From: Rhizobiaceae bacterium
GTDB lineage: Bacteria; Pseudomonadota; Alphaproteobacteria; Rhizobiales; Rhizobiaceae
Assembly (NCBI GenBank): GCA_028281105.1
Contig: JANQKQ010000040.1
Coordinates: 102,949-166,948 of the forward strand
Reading direction: 5' to 3'
Length of the DNA: 64,000 bases
Position 1 is the stretch's first letter; each line of letters begins with the position of its first letter. The translations under genes were made by a program, and so were the position numbers. The notes under the pieces are model-generated. The model did no database searches. It worked only from the letters and a program-made list of their open reading frames with translations, and was not told where the DNA came from. Positions 1-7,748 of the stretch are shown in pieces.

Positions 1-219
1 GCCTCGACGCTTGCTCGGAGTGAGTTGTTCGCAGTCCGGCCTACCCTCCATAGTCATCCTCGCCCTTGTGGCGAGAACCCAGGGGCCGCACGGTATGGCG
101 CTCGATTTCTGGGTCCTCCGGACGAGTCCGAGGATGACTAAATTGAAATGCTGAAATCCTCAGCAAGCCACGAACCCGCCGATACGCACCTGGACCCCGG
201 CCTTCGCCGGGGTGACGGG
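1..219. repeat. Family A mosaic repeat carrying a family C element
   Basis: This stretch before the first gene holds a reverse-oriented copy of the dispersed family A repeat. Its right part (CGCTTGCTCGG, about 9-19) is at the window edge. Its left part, with the hairpin CCCCGGCCTTCGCCGGGG, runs from about 160 to 219. Inside it, at 53-138, lies a family C element that begins GTCATCCTCG and ends CGAGGATGAC, so its ends are inverted repeats. The same A-C-A arrangement recurs at 17905-18154. I see no convincing gene here. Confidence 0.8.
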
Positions 220-370
220 AGAGGGTGTGGCGTTTGCCGGGATGGCGGAGGTGCCGCCGCCGCCCGTCGATCACGCCGCCACGCATGCCCGCTGTGGACT
301 TCGCACCACCATTGTGCCAGAGGGGAAGCGTTCTCTTTTTGAACCCCCGACAACCCAATGGAGCGAACGG

Positions 371-1762
371 TTGCCCCGTCAACCCGCCACCGCCGACTCG
401 TCCGCATCGCTGCGCCACCATGTGCGCGCCACGATGGTGCTCGGCCTGCCGCTGATCGGCGCGCAGCTTGCGCAGATGGCCGTCGGCGTCACCGACACGC
501 TGATGCTCGGCTGGTTGGGCGCGACCGACCTGGCCGCCGGGGTTTTGGGCGCGCAGGCCTTCTTCGTGGTGTGGGTGTTCGGCAGCGGCTTCGCGCAAGC
601 CGTGATGCCGATCGCCGCCAATGCCGAAGGGCGCGGCGACATCGCCGGCGTGCGCCGCTCGGTGCGCATGGGGTTGTGGGTGCTGCTGATCTACGGGGCT
701 CTGTCGATCGCCTTTCTGTGGAACGCGGAAGCCATCCTGCTGCTGCTCGGCCAGGAGCCGCGCGTGGCCGCGCTGGCTGGCGACTACATGATGGTGGTGA
801 TGTGGGCGATCTTCCCTTCGCTGCTGGTGGTGGGGCTGCGGTCATTCCTGACGACTTTGGAGATGGCGCAGGTCGTGCTGTGGTCGACGGTCGCCGGCGC
901 CGTCCTCAACGTGTTCCTCAATTACGCCTTCATCTTCGGCAATTTCGGCGCGCCGCGCCTGGAGATCGTCGGCGCGGCCGTTGCCTCGCTGGGCACTCAC
1001 ACGCTCACCCTCCTTGTCCTGTTCGCCTACACGCTGGCGAAGAAACGCGCGCGCGAATACGAAATCTATGTGCGCTTCTGGCGGCCGGACTGGCCGGCGT
1101 TCCTCGAGGTGGTGCGGCTGGGCGTTCCCATCTCGGCGACCATCCTGGCCGAGGTCGGCATGTTCATCGGCGCGTCGATCATGATGGGCTGGCTGGGCAC
1201 GGTGGCGCTAGCCGCCCACGGCATCGCCATCCAGCTCGCCTCGGTCGCCTTCATGATCCCGCTGGGCATCTCGTTTGCCGCCACCGTGCGCGTGGGCACG
1301 GCGGCCGGCCGGGGCAGCGCGACGGAAGTCGGCCTGGCCGGCTATGCCGCCGTATTGGCCGCGTGCGCGGCGGCGGCGCTGACCGCGCTGATCCTGGTGG
1401 TCGGCCGCGAGCCGCTGGTGCGCCTGTTCCTGGACTTCTCCAACGAGAACGCCGCCGCCGTCGCGGCTTATGCCGTGCCGCTGGTGCTGGTCGCCGTCGC
1501 CTTCCAGTTGGCCGACAGTCTGCAGGCGGTGTTGATGGGCGCTCTGCGTGGCCTCAAAGACACCAAGGTGCCGATGGTGATGGCCGTCATCGGCTATTGG
1601 GGCGTGGGCTTTCCCGCGGCCTACATCCTGGCGTTCCCGCTGGGACTGGAAGGGGTAGGCATGTGGATCGGCCTGGCCTTCGGCCTGACGGCGGCCACCG
1701 TCATGTTCGGCTGGCGGTTTACCCGGCGCGAGCGGCTGGGTCTGCTCGCCGCGGCGGCCTGA
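371..1762 (+). CDS. MATE family multidrug/cation antiporter
   Basis: This is an inner-membrane exporter of the MATE (NorM/DinF-like) family, which expels organic cations or drugs using a Na+ or H+ gradient. The roughly 463-residue product is almost wholly hydrophobic and fits twelve membrane helices in two similar halves. It contains the typical early stretch GLPLIGAQLAQMAVGVTDTL, and the family is usually 450-470 residues. I chose the TTG start at 371 because GGAG sits seven bases upstream and because longer starts run into the repeat at 160-219, so they are unlikely. It is a single gene, tail to tail with the hydrolase at 1766. A second MATE gene lies at 48001. The substrate is unknown. Confidence 0.9.
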   Translation: MPRQPATADSSASLRHHVRATMVLGLPLIGAQLAQMAVGVTDTLMLGWLGATDLAAGVLGAQAFFVVWVFGSGFAQAVMPIAANAEGRGDIAGVRRSVRMGLWVLLIYGALSIAFLWNAEAILLLLGQEPRVAALAGDYMMVVMWAIFPSLLVVGLRSFLTTLEMAQVVLWSTVAGAVLNVFLNYAFIFGNFGAPRLEIVGAAVASLGTHTLTLLVLFAYTLAKKRAREYEIYVRFWRPDWPAFLEVVRLGVPISATILAEVGMFIGASIMMGWLGTVALAAHGIAIQLASVAFMIPLGISFAATVRVGTAAGRGSATEVGLAGYAAVLAACAAAALTALILVVGREPLVRLFLDFSNENAAAVAAYAVPLVLVAVAFQLADSLQAVLMGALRGLKDTKVPMVMAVIGYWGVGFPAAYILAFPLGLEGVGMWIGLAFGLTAATVMFGWRFTRRERLGLLAAAA

Positions 1763-1765
1763 CAA

Positions 1766-2854
1766 TCAGCAAGGTACCGAGCCGCGCTCCAGATAGTACA
1801 ACGCCATCAGCAGATAGGCGGTGCCCCAGATCAACTCCGAGCGGTTCGCGAACCGCCTGGGTTGGTTGAAGCAGCCGTCCACCAGCCGGCCCGTCGGCTT
1901 AACATGCTTCGCCAGTCCCTCGATCATCGGCTCCAGCCGGTCGGCGAACTCGTCCGCCTCGGCGATGCCCAACACCTTCATCCGCGCCAGTTGCTCCACG
2001 ACGATCGCCGCCGCTGAAGTATCCAGCGGGCCGTCCGGGTCGTGGAAATCCCACGGCGGTGGCTCGCCGCCACACAGATTCCACCAGTAATCGAAGGTCG
2101 CCCGCGCCGCGTCGCGATAGCGTGTCTCGCCGAACTCGTGCCAGCCACGAAGGAAGCCGGCGATCGCCCATGCCTGGCCGCGGCTCCAGCAGCTGTCGTC
2201 GGCGATGCCCAGCAGGGTGAACTCGCGCAGGACCTTGTCTTCGTCCTGGTCATATTCGATGAACTCCACCGTCGAGCCGTCGGTGCGCAGGAAATCACGG
2301 ATGGTCACGTCCAGCATGGCCATCGCGCCTTTGCGAAAGGTCTCGTCGCCGGTCTGCGCCCAAGCCCAGTAGTCGAGCCGCAGATTGGGGTGCACGTTGT
2401 CGACGGCCACGATGCGGCGCGAGGCCAGCGTGGTCGACTTGACCTGCACTTGGAAGCCGATCGGCATCGCGCCGTTCTGCGGGATCGCCATGGAGCGCAT
2501 CGCCCACGCCGCCGCCATCGCCAGCGTGCGCATGGATTCACTACCGGTCGCCGCGTGCAGCCTTGCGGCGGAATAATAGAAGCGATGGCCGCGAAACTGG
2601 TCGTCGCGCTCCAGATAGGGCCGCAGCCGTTCGGTGCGCTCGACCGCCTCCTCGATCAGTTCCGCCCTTCCCTCCAGCTCGCCCTTGATGCGCAGACACT
2701 CCACCCAATGCCCGCCACACCAGTCGCCGTCATCGACGGTCTCGAAGGCGCCGGTTTCCGGGTCGGCATGATAAGGCCACGCCTCGCCGATCTGTTGGCG
2801 GATATCGCCCACCCGCTCGAGCAATGCGCCGAGCAGGTCCTTACGATCGATCAT
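1766..2854 (-). CDS. GH88/GH105 unsaturated glycuronyl hydrolase
   Basis: This is a glycoside hydrolase of the GH88/GH105 (YteR/YesR/UGL) type. These enzymes remove the 4,5-unsaturated uronic acid left on oligosaccharides by polysaccharide lyases. The family signature DSCWSRGQAW is present about residue 220, with a second conserved acidic segment near DNVHPNLRL. In the family an Asp in each region acts in hydration of the enol ether. The 362-residue length fits. The ATG at 2854 has GGAGG nine bases upstream; an upstream in-frame start at 2938 would add a basic unconserved tail. There is no signal peptide, so it is probably cytoplasmic. No lyase, transporter or regulator of a uronate pathway is nearby, so the substrate is unknown. 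It is divergent from glyQ across 92 bases. Confidence 0.88.
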   Translation of the reverse strand: MIDRKDLLGALLERVGDIRQQIGEAWPYHADPETGAFETVDDGDWCGGHWVECLRIKGELEGRAELIEEAVERTERLRPYLERDDQFRGHRFYYSAARLHAATGSESMRTLAMAAAWAMRSMAIPQNGAMPIGFQVQVKSTTLASRRIVAVDNVHPNLRLDYWAWAQTGDETFRKGAMAMLDVTIRDFLRTDGSTVEFIEYDQDEDKVLREFTLLGIADDSCWSRGQAWAIAGFLRGWHEFGETRYRDAARATFDYWWNLCGGEPPPWDFHDPDGPLDTSAAAIVVEQLARMKVLGIAEADEFADRLEPMIEGLAKHVKPTGRLVDGCFNQPRRFANRSELIWGTAYLLMALYYLERGSVPC

Positions 2855-2946
2855 AGGCGCCCGCCTCCGAGTCCGGTCCGCTTGTATTCGCGATTCGATC
2901 ATGGCAAAGCTGCGCGCGCGCCGCAATCGAGCTTTCATCTCATCCC

Positions 2947-3891
2947 ATGACCGAAAACCTGCCCGCTCATATGCGTCCGGACCGTTCGTTCCAGGGGCTG
3001 ATCCTGGAGCTGCACCGCTACTGGGCCGACTATGGCTGCGTGGTGCTTCAGCCCTATGACATGGAGGTGGGCGCGGGCACGTTCCACCCGGCGACCACCC
3101 TGCGCGCGCTGGGCTCGAAACCGTGGAACGCGGCTTACGTACAGCCCTCGCGCCGGCCCACCGACGGGCGCTATGGCGAGAACCCGAACCGGCTGCAGCA
3201 CTATTACCAGTATCAAGTGCTGCTCAAGCCTTCGCCGCCCGACCTGCAGGAACTCTACCTGCGTTCCCTGTATGCCATCGGCATCGACCCGGGCCTGCAC
3301 GACATTCGTTTCGTGGAAGACGATTGGGAAAGCCCGACGCTCGGCGCCTGGGGGCTCGGCTGGGAAGTGTGGTGCGACGGCATGGAGGTCTCGCAGTTCA
3401 CTTACTTCCAACAGGTCTGCGGCTTCGAATGCGCGCCCGTCTCCGGCGAGCTCACCTACGGGCTCGAGCGGCTGGCCATGTATGTCCAGGACGTGGACAA
3501 CGTCTATGACCTGAACTTCAACGGCGCGACGGGCGACGACAAGGTCACCTATGGCGATGTGTTCTCCCAGACCGAGCGCGAATATTCGCGCTGGAACTTC
3601 GACATCGCCGACACCGACACCCTGCTGCGCCATTTCGACGACGCCGAGGCCGAGTGCAGGCGCATCTTGGAAACGCCGGAAATCGACCCGCGCAACGGTC
3701 GGCCCATCGTCATGGCCCACCCGGCCTACGACCAATGCATCAAGGCCTCCCACGTCTTCAACCTGCTCGACGCGCGCGGCGTCATCTCCGTGGTCGAGCG
3801 CCAGAGCTACATCCTGCGCGTGCGCACGCTGGCAAAAGCCTGCGGCGAGGCATTCTTGAAAACGGAAGCGGGCGGAGCGGCGGCGGCCTAG
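2947..3891 (+). CDS. glyQ: Glycyl-tRNA synthetase alpha subunit
   Basis: This is the catalytic alpha chain of the bacterial alpha2beta2 glycyl-tRNA synthetase, a class II enzyme that activates glycine with ATP and charges tRNA-Gly. The 314-residue product carries the family hallmarks: [11 protein letters not shown] from residue 38, [19 protein letters not shown] at 64-82, and later LGWEVW and [10 protein letters not shown]. The ATG at 2947 gives the N-terminus [17 protein letters not shown], which matches rhizobial homologues; no clear ribosome site is visible. The beta subunit glyS follows about 450 bases downstream, with a small CDGSH gene between them. Confidence 0.97.
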   Translation: MTENLPAHMRPDRSFQGLILELHRYWADYGCVVLQPYDMEVGAGTFHPATTLRALGSKPWNAAYVQPSRRPTDGRYGENPNRLQHYYQYQVLLKPSPPDLQELYLRSLYAIGIDPGLHDIRFVEDDWESPTLGAWGLGWEVWCDGMEVSQFTYFQQVCGFECAPVSGELTYGLERLAMYVQDVDNVYDLNFNGATGDDKVTYGDVFSQTEREYSRWNFDIADTDTLLRHFDDAEAECRRILETPEIDPRNGRPIVMAHPAYDQCIKASHVFNLLDARGVISVVERQSYILRVRTLAKACGEAFLKTEAGGAAAA

Positions 3892-3992
3892 ATCACAACG
3901 GCGCTATTGGCGCCCGCTCCCGCTTGCCAATCGCCCGGCACCCGGCGCACAATGGAATCGTTCTAAAGATTCCCGCGCAGGAGGTCCCAACC

Positions 3993-4232
3993 ATGTCAAA
4001 AGGCGCCGTTGCCCAAAACACACCGATTCCCGTAGAGGTCGAGGCCGGCAAGGCCTATTTCTGGTGCGCGTGCGGCAAGTCCGCCAACCAGCCGTTCTGC
4101 GACGGCTCCCACAAAGGCAGCGAGTTCGAGCCGATCCGCTGGGAGGCCGATGAAACCGGCCGCAAGGTCTTCTGTGCCTGCAAACAGACCGACAACCGCC
4201 CGTTCTGCGACGGCTCGCACAAAGGACTCTAG
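3993..4232 (+). CDS. Tandem CDGSH iron-sulfur protein
   Basis: This small cytoplasmic protein of 79 residues contains two CDGSH-type zinc-finger/[2Fe-2S] motifs. The first uses C25, C27, C36 and H40, the second C61, C63, C72 and H76, each spaced C-X-C-X8-C-X3-H as in the MitoNEET/CISD family. One polypeptide with two motifs resembles the CISD3 (MiNT) layout, in which one chain makes a pseudodimer with two clusters. These proteins transfer clusters or electrons, but this one's partners are unknown. AGGAGG lies about ten bases before the ATG. It sits between glyQ and glyS on the same strand and is probably co-transcribed, which may be only a positional association. Confidence 0.93.
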   Translation: MSKGAVAQNTPIPVEVEAGKAYFWCACGKSANQPFCDGSHKGSEFEPIRWEADETGRKVFCACKQTDNRPFCDGSHKGL

Positions 4233-4336
4233 AAGGGGCTCTAGCCGCTCTTTATCCCCTTGCCGGTTTAACCGGGTGACAGGCCCGGCCGGGCTTGCTA
4301 TCTGGCGCGGGCTTGTTCCCAACTGGATCGCCGCAA

Positions 4337-6466
4337 TTGCCCGACCTTCTTCTCGAACTGTTGAGCGAGGAAATCCCCGCCGCCATGCAGCCGCGCGGGG
4401 CGGAAGATCTGCGCCGGGCGGTCACCGACGCGCTGGTCGAGGCTGGGCTGACCTATGAGGGCGCGAAGGCCTATGCCACGCCGCGCCGGCTGGCGCTCGA
4501 TGTGCGCGGCGTCGATGCACGCTCCGCCGACATATCCGACGAGCGCAAGGGCCCGCGCACCGATGCGCCCGACAAAGCCATCGAGGGTTTTCTGCGCGCG
4601 GCGGGGCTCGCCTCCGTCGACGAGGCACAAGTGCGCACCGATCCCAAGAAGGGCGACTACTATGTCGCGGTGATCGACAAGCCCGGCCGCGAAGCCGGCG
4701 AAATCATCGCCGAGGTCCTGCCCGTCATCATCGCCAAATTTCCCTGGCCCAAATCCATGCGCTGGGGCGCGGCTTCCGCCGTGCCGGGCGCGCTGCGCTG
4801 GGTGCGCCCGCTGCAGTCGATCCTCTGCACCTTCGGGCCGGAGACCGAGGAGCCGGTGGTGGTGGACTTCGAGATCGGCGGCGTGCGCGCCGTCGAGACG
4901 ACGCGCGGCCACCGCTTCATGGCGCCCGATGCCATAACCGTGCGCCGGTTCGACGACTATGTCGTCAAGCTGGAAGAAGGCAAAGTGATGCTCGACCCCG
5001 AGCGCCGCAAACAGGTCATCGCCGCCGATGCGCGCAACCTCGCCTTCGCGCAAGGCTATGAGCTGATCGAGGACGACCGCCTGCTCGACGAGGTGGCCGG
5101 CCTGGTGGAATGGCCGGTGGTGCTGCTCGGCGAGTTCGATGAAGCCTTCCTGGAGATGCCCGACGAGGTCATCCGCCTGACCATCCGCCAGAACCAGAAA
5201 TGCTTCGTGCTGGCCGGGCAGGGGGCGGACGATTCCGAGCGCGCGCTCGCCAACCGCTTCGTCATGGTCGCCAACATCGAGGCGACCGACGGCGGCGCCG
5301 AGATTGCGCGGGGCAACGCCAAGGTGGTCAATGCCCGGCTTTCCGATGCCAAGTTCTTCTGGGAGAGCGACCTGGCGGTTGCAAGGGCCGAAGGCGGCTT
5401 CGACTCCTGGGTGGACGGGCTGGAGGCGGTCACCTTCCACGCCAAGCTGGGCAGTCAGCGTCAGCGGGTAGAGGAGATCGTCGATCTCGCCACCGAGGTC
5501 GCATCTGAAATTGGCGGTGTTAACAAGCATGTTCGCCGGGCTGCACATCTGGCCAAGGCCGACCTGCAATCGGCCATGGTCGGCGAGTTTCCCGAGTTGC
5601 AGGGTCAGATGGGCCGGTTTTACGCCGAAGCCGCCGGCGAGCATGCGGATGTGGCCGCCGCCATCGCCGAGCACTACAAACCGCAAGGGCCGTCCGACAC
5701 GGTGCCCCGCGAACCGGTGTCCGTTGCCGTCGCGCTGGCGGACAAACTCCACACGTTGGTAGGTTTCTGGGCGATCGAGGAGAAGCCTACCGGCTCGAAG
5801 GATCCATACGCACTGCGCCGCGCTGCGCTGGGCGTGATCCGGCTGTTGCTGGAGAACGAAAAGCGCCTGGCTCTGAAAGCCATCATCGACAAAACGAACA
5901 TGATCCATGCCGAAAAGCCCGACGGCATGCCCGGTTCGGCGGATGTTCCCGACCTCCTCTCCTTCTTCCACGACAGGCTGAAGGTTCATCTGCGCGACGA
6001 AGGCGTTCGCCACGATCTGATCGACGCGGTGTTGACGGCCGACGCCGACGACCTTCTCATCATCGCACGCAAGGCTCGCGCGCTGCGCGACCTGATCGAT
6101 TCCGAGGATGGACAGAACCTGCTCGCCGGCTACAAGCGCGCCGCCAACATCCTGGCAGCGGAGGAAAAGAAGGGCACCAAGCCCGCTAAAAAGGAAAACG
6201 CGAAACTGTTCGAAGCCGAGCCCGAGGCCGAGTTGGCAAACAAGCTCGATGATATCGGCGTCGAAGCCAAGGCGGCCATCGACCGCGAGGACTTCGCCAC
6301 AGCGATGAAGACACTCGCGGAGTTGCGCGGCCCCATCGACGCCTTCTTCGACCAGGTGATGGTCAATGTGGAAGACGAGGCGGTGCGCGCCAACCGGCTG
6401 GCGCTGCTGGCGCGCGTGCGCAGCGCGGTCGAGGCGATCGCCGATTTCTCCAGGATCGAGGGGTAG
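4337..6466 (+). CDS. glyS: Glycyl-tRNA synthetase beta subunit
   Basis: This is the beta chain of the tetrameric glycyl-tRNA synthetase, which binds tRNA-Gly and supports aminoacylation by GlyQ. From the TTG at 4337 the product begins [18 protein letters not shown], which aligns with the usual family start and gives about 709 residues, close to the normal length of roughly 690-710. An earlier TTG at 4295 would add 14 unconserved residues. No strong ribosome site supports either. Further landmarks are [14 protein letters not shown] and [11 protein letters not shown], with a C-terminal DALR-like anticodon-binding region around FDQVMVN. An acidic, Lys-rich stretch near residues 610-640 looks like a lineage-specific insertion. 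It ends five bases before the next gene. Confidence 0.96.
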   Translation: MPDLLLELLSEEIPAAMQPRGAEDLRRAVTDALVEAGLTYEGAKAYATPRRLALDVRGVDARSADISDERKGPRTDAPDKAIEGFLRAAGLASVDEAQVRTDPKKGDYYVAVIDKPGREAGEIIAEVLPVIIAKFPWPKSMRWGAASAVPGALRWVRPLQSILCTFGPETEEPVVVDFEIGGVRAVETTRGHRFMAPDAITVRRFDDYVVKLEEGKVMLDPERRKQVIAADARNLAFAQGYELIEDDRLLDEVAGLVEWPVVLLGEFDEAFLEMPDEVIRLTIRQNQKCFVLAGQGADDSERALANRFVMVANIEATDGGAEIARGNAKVVNARLSDAKFFWESDLAVARAEGGFDSWVDGLEAVTFHAKLGSQRQRVEEIVDLATEVASEIGGVNKHVRRAAHLAKADLQSAMVGEFPELQGQMGRFYAEAAGEHADVAAAIAEHYKPQGPSDTVPREPVSVAVALADKLHTLVGFWAIEEKPTGSKDPYALRRAALGVIRLLLENEKRLALKAIIDKTNMIHAEKPDGMPGSADVPDLLSFFHDRLKVHLRDEGVRHDLIDAVLTADADDLLIIARKARALRDLIDSEDGQNLLAGYKRAANILAAEEKKGTKPAKKENAKLFEAEPEAELANKLDDIGVEAKAAIDREDFATAMKTLAELRGPIDAFFDQVMVNVEDEAVRANRLALLARVRSAVEAIADFSRIEG

Positions 6467-6471
6467 GAAAC

Positions 6472-6933
6472 ATGCAACGGCAATGGAATGTCTATCTGTC
6501 CGGCGAAATCCACACCGGCTGGCGCGACGAGATCGAGGCGGGTTGCAAGGCCGCCGGCCTGCCCGTCACCTTCTCCGCGCCGGTCACCGATCACGACGCG
6601 TCGGATGATTGCGGCGTCGCCATCTTAGGCCCCGAGCCGGACAAATACTGGCACGACCACAAGGGCGCGATGGTCAACGCGATGCGCACCCGCACCCTGA
6701 TCGGTGATTCCGACATCGTCGTGGTGCGCTTCGGCGAGAAATACCGGCAATGGAACGCCGCCTTCGACGCCGGCTACGCCGCCGCACTCGGCAAGCCGAT
6801 GATCGTCATGCACGGAGCCGACCACCAGCACGCCCTGAAGGAAGTCGACGCCGCCGCCCTGGCGGTCGCCGAAACCCCGGACCAGATCGTGCGCCTGCTC
6901 GCCTATGCGATCAACGGCGAACTGCGGCGTTAG
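6472..6933 (+). CDS. YtoQ-like family protein
   Basis: This is a 153-residue soluble protein that I recognise as the YtoQ family, from its N-terminus WNVYLSGEIHTGWRDEI and the central GDSDIVVVRFGEKYRQWN. The fold is thought to resemble nucleoside 2-deoxyribosyltransferases, with a conserved Gly-Glu near the start and an aspartate-rich core, but no reaction is established for the family. It starts five bases after glyS and is probably translated from the same mRNA. Its function cannot be stated from the sequence. Confidence 0.85.
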   Translation: MQRQWNVYLSGEIHTGWRDEIEAGCKAAGLPVTFSAPVTDHDASDDCGVAILGPEPDKYWHDHKGAMVNAMRTRTLIGDSDIVVVRFGEKYRQWNAAFDAGYAAALGKPMIVMHGADHQHALKEVDAAALAVAETPDQIVRLLAYAINGELRR

Positions 6934-6956
6934 ATAGTCGGCCGGCGCCGCCGCCT

Positions 6957-7090
6957 CCAATCTCCCTCCTTGCGGGGGAGATGTCCCGAAGGGGCAGAGG
7001 GGGGTGAAGCGGCATATTCAGAGCCTGCCGCTCCACCCCTCAACGTCGGCTACGCCGACATCTCTCCCCTGAGGGGAGAGAGTGGAGGCT
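6957..7090. repeat. Family B mosaic repeat
   Basis: This is a pair of inverted family B units. The first holds a CTCC..GGGGGAG hairpin followed by ATGTCCCGAAGGGGCAGAG. The second holds GTCGGCTACGCCGAC followed by CATCTCTCCCCTGAGGGG. Copies of the same module occur near 27.1, 27.3, 32.5, 49.6, 52.8 and 59.1 kb. It lies just after the ytoQ-like gene and could double as a transcript end. Confidence 0.8.
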
Positions 7091-7132
7091 GCGGCATCCA
7101 CCTCCGCCATTCCGCCGCTCGCCACACCCTCT

Positions 7133-7296
7133 CCCGTCACCCCGGCGAAGGCCGGGGTCCAGGTGCGCATCTGCGGGTTCGTGGTTTGCTGGGAAATAGT
7201 GAGGTAGCAGCACATCCGCGTAACCCTCACGGCAAGAGCAACGCACACCGAGCAGGCGGTGATGCATCTGGATCCCGGCCTTCGCCGGGATGACGG
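7133..7296. repeat. Family A mosaic repeat, complete copy
   Basis: This is a 164-bp element. The left end, CCCGTCACCCCGGCGAAGG, and the right end, CTTCGCCGGGATGACGG, are inverted copies of each other over about 33 bp, and each end is itself a hairpin. Between them are the shared internal landmarks GCGGGTTCGTGGTTTGC and a GAGCA(A/G)GCGGTGATGCA segment. No open frame is conserved between copies. Confidence 0.85.
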
Positions 7297-7383
7297 TGGT
7301 GGGTGGGGCGCGGCTCTGGCCAAGCTCCCGGCGGTCCCAGCGCAGACCACACTCCCTCGTCAGCCCGGCGATGCCACGCCCCT

Positions 7384-7547
7384 CCCGTCACCCCGGCGAA
7401 GGCTGGGGTCCAGGTGCGCATCGGCAGGTTCGTGGTTTGCGGGGAGATAGCGAGGTAGCGGCACATCCGCTCAATCCTTGCGGCAAGAGCAATCCACTCC
7501 GAACAAGCGGCAACGCATCTGGATCCTGACCTTCGCCAGGATGACGG
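7384..7547. repeat. Family A mosaic repeat, second complete copy
   Basis: This is another 164-bp family A copy, in direct orientation to the one at 7133 and separated from it by 87 bases. Its right-end hairpin has compensatory changes (GATCCTGACCTTCGCCAGGATGAC), so pairing is kept although the bases differ. This suggests that the structure is maintained. Together with the copy at 7133 and the family B unit at 6957 it fills most of 6934-7640, where I see no gene. Confidence 0.85.
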
Positions 7548-7646
7548 TGGTCGGTGTGGCAATGCCACCCCATCCGGCCCGGGGGCAAGCCCACGCCCGC
7601 CCTAACACGCCGCGTCGTCGATACCCTGTCCACATTCAACAAAAAT

Positions 7647-7661
7647 GTTCTTGATTTGTTC
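7647..7661 (+). promoter_or_regulatory. Predicted LexA (SOS) box
   Basis: The sequence GTTC-TTGATTT-GTTC is an exact match to the alphaproteobacterial LexA operator, which is a direct repeat GTTC-N7-GTTC. It lies 87 bases before the ATG of the radical SAM gene, in a short AT-richer stretch free of repeats, and overlaps a possible -35 hexamer TTGATT at 7651-7656. This is an exact motif match plus position; binding is an inference. Confidence 0.6.
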
Positions 7662-7748
7662 CAAGTTCATTGATAGGAATTTATTCACCCGGGCGGAGAT
7701 GACGGCCACGATCGACATATCGGCCGGTGAATTGGTGAGGACGGAACC

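Noticed and set aside
2855..2946. A riboswitch or T-box upstream of glyQ
   Set aside because: Only 92 bases separate the divergent genes, with no terminator hairpin, no specifier loop and no glycine aptamer-like tandem structure.
3654..3992. A longer frame leading into the CDSGH gene from inside glyQ
   Set aside because: The extension overlaps glyQ out of frame and is basic, low-complexity sequence. The ATG at 3993 has an AGGAGG site and gives a complete two-motif protein.
4298..6013. A 571-codon open frame opposite glyS
   Set aside because: It is a shadow of glyS in GC-rich DNA; its product is rich in His, Gly and Arg without any recognisable domain.
6957..7547. Clustered direct and inverted repeats that could suggest a CRISPR array
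   Set aside because: The units are palindromic, of different lengths and types, and not separated by constant-length unique spacers. No cas gene is near.
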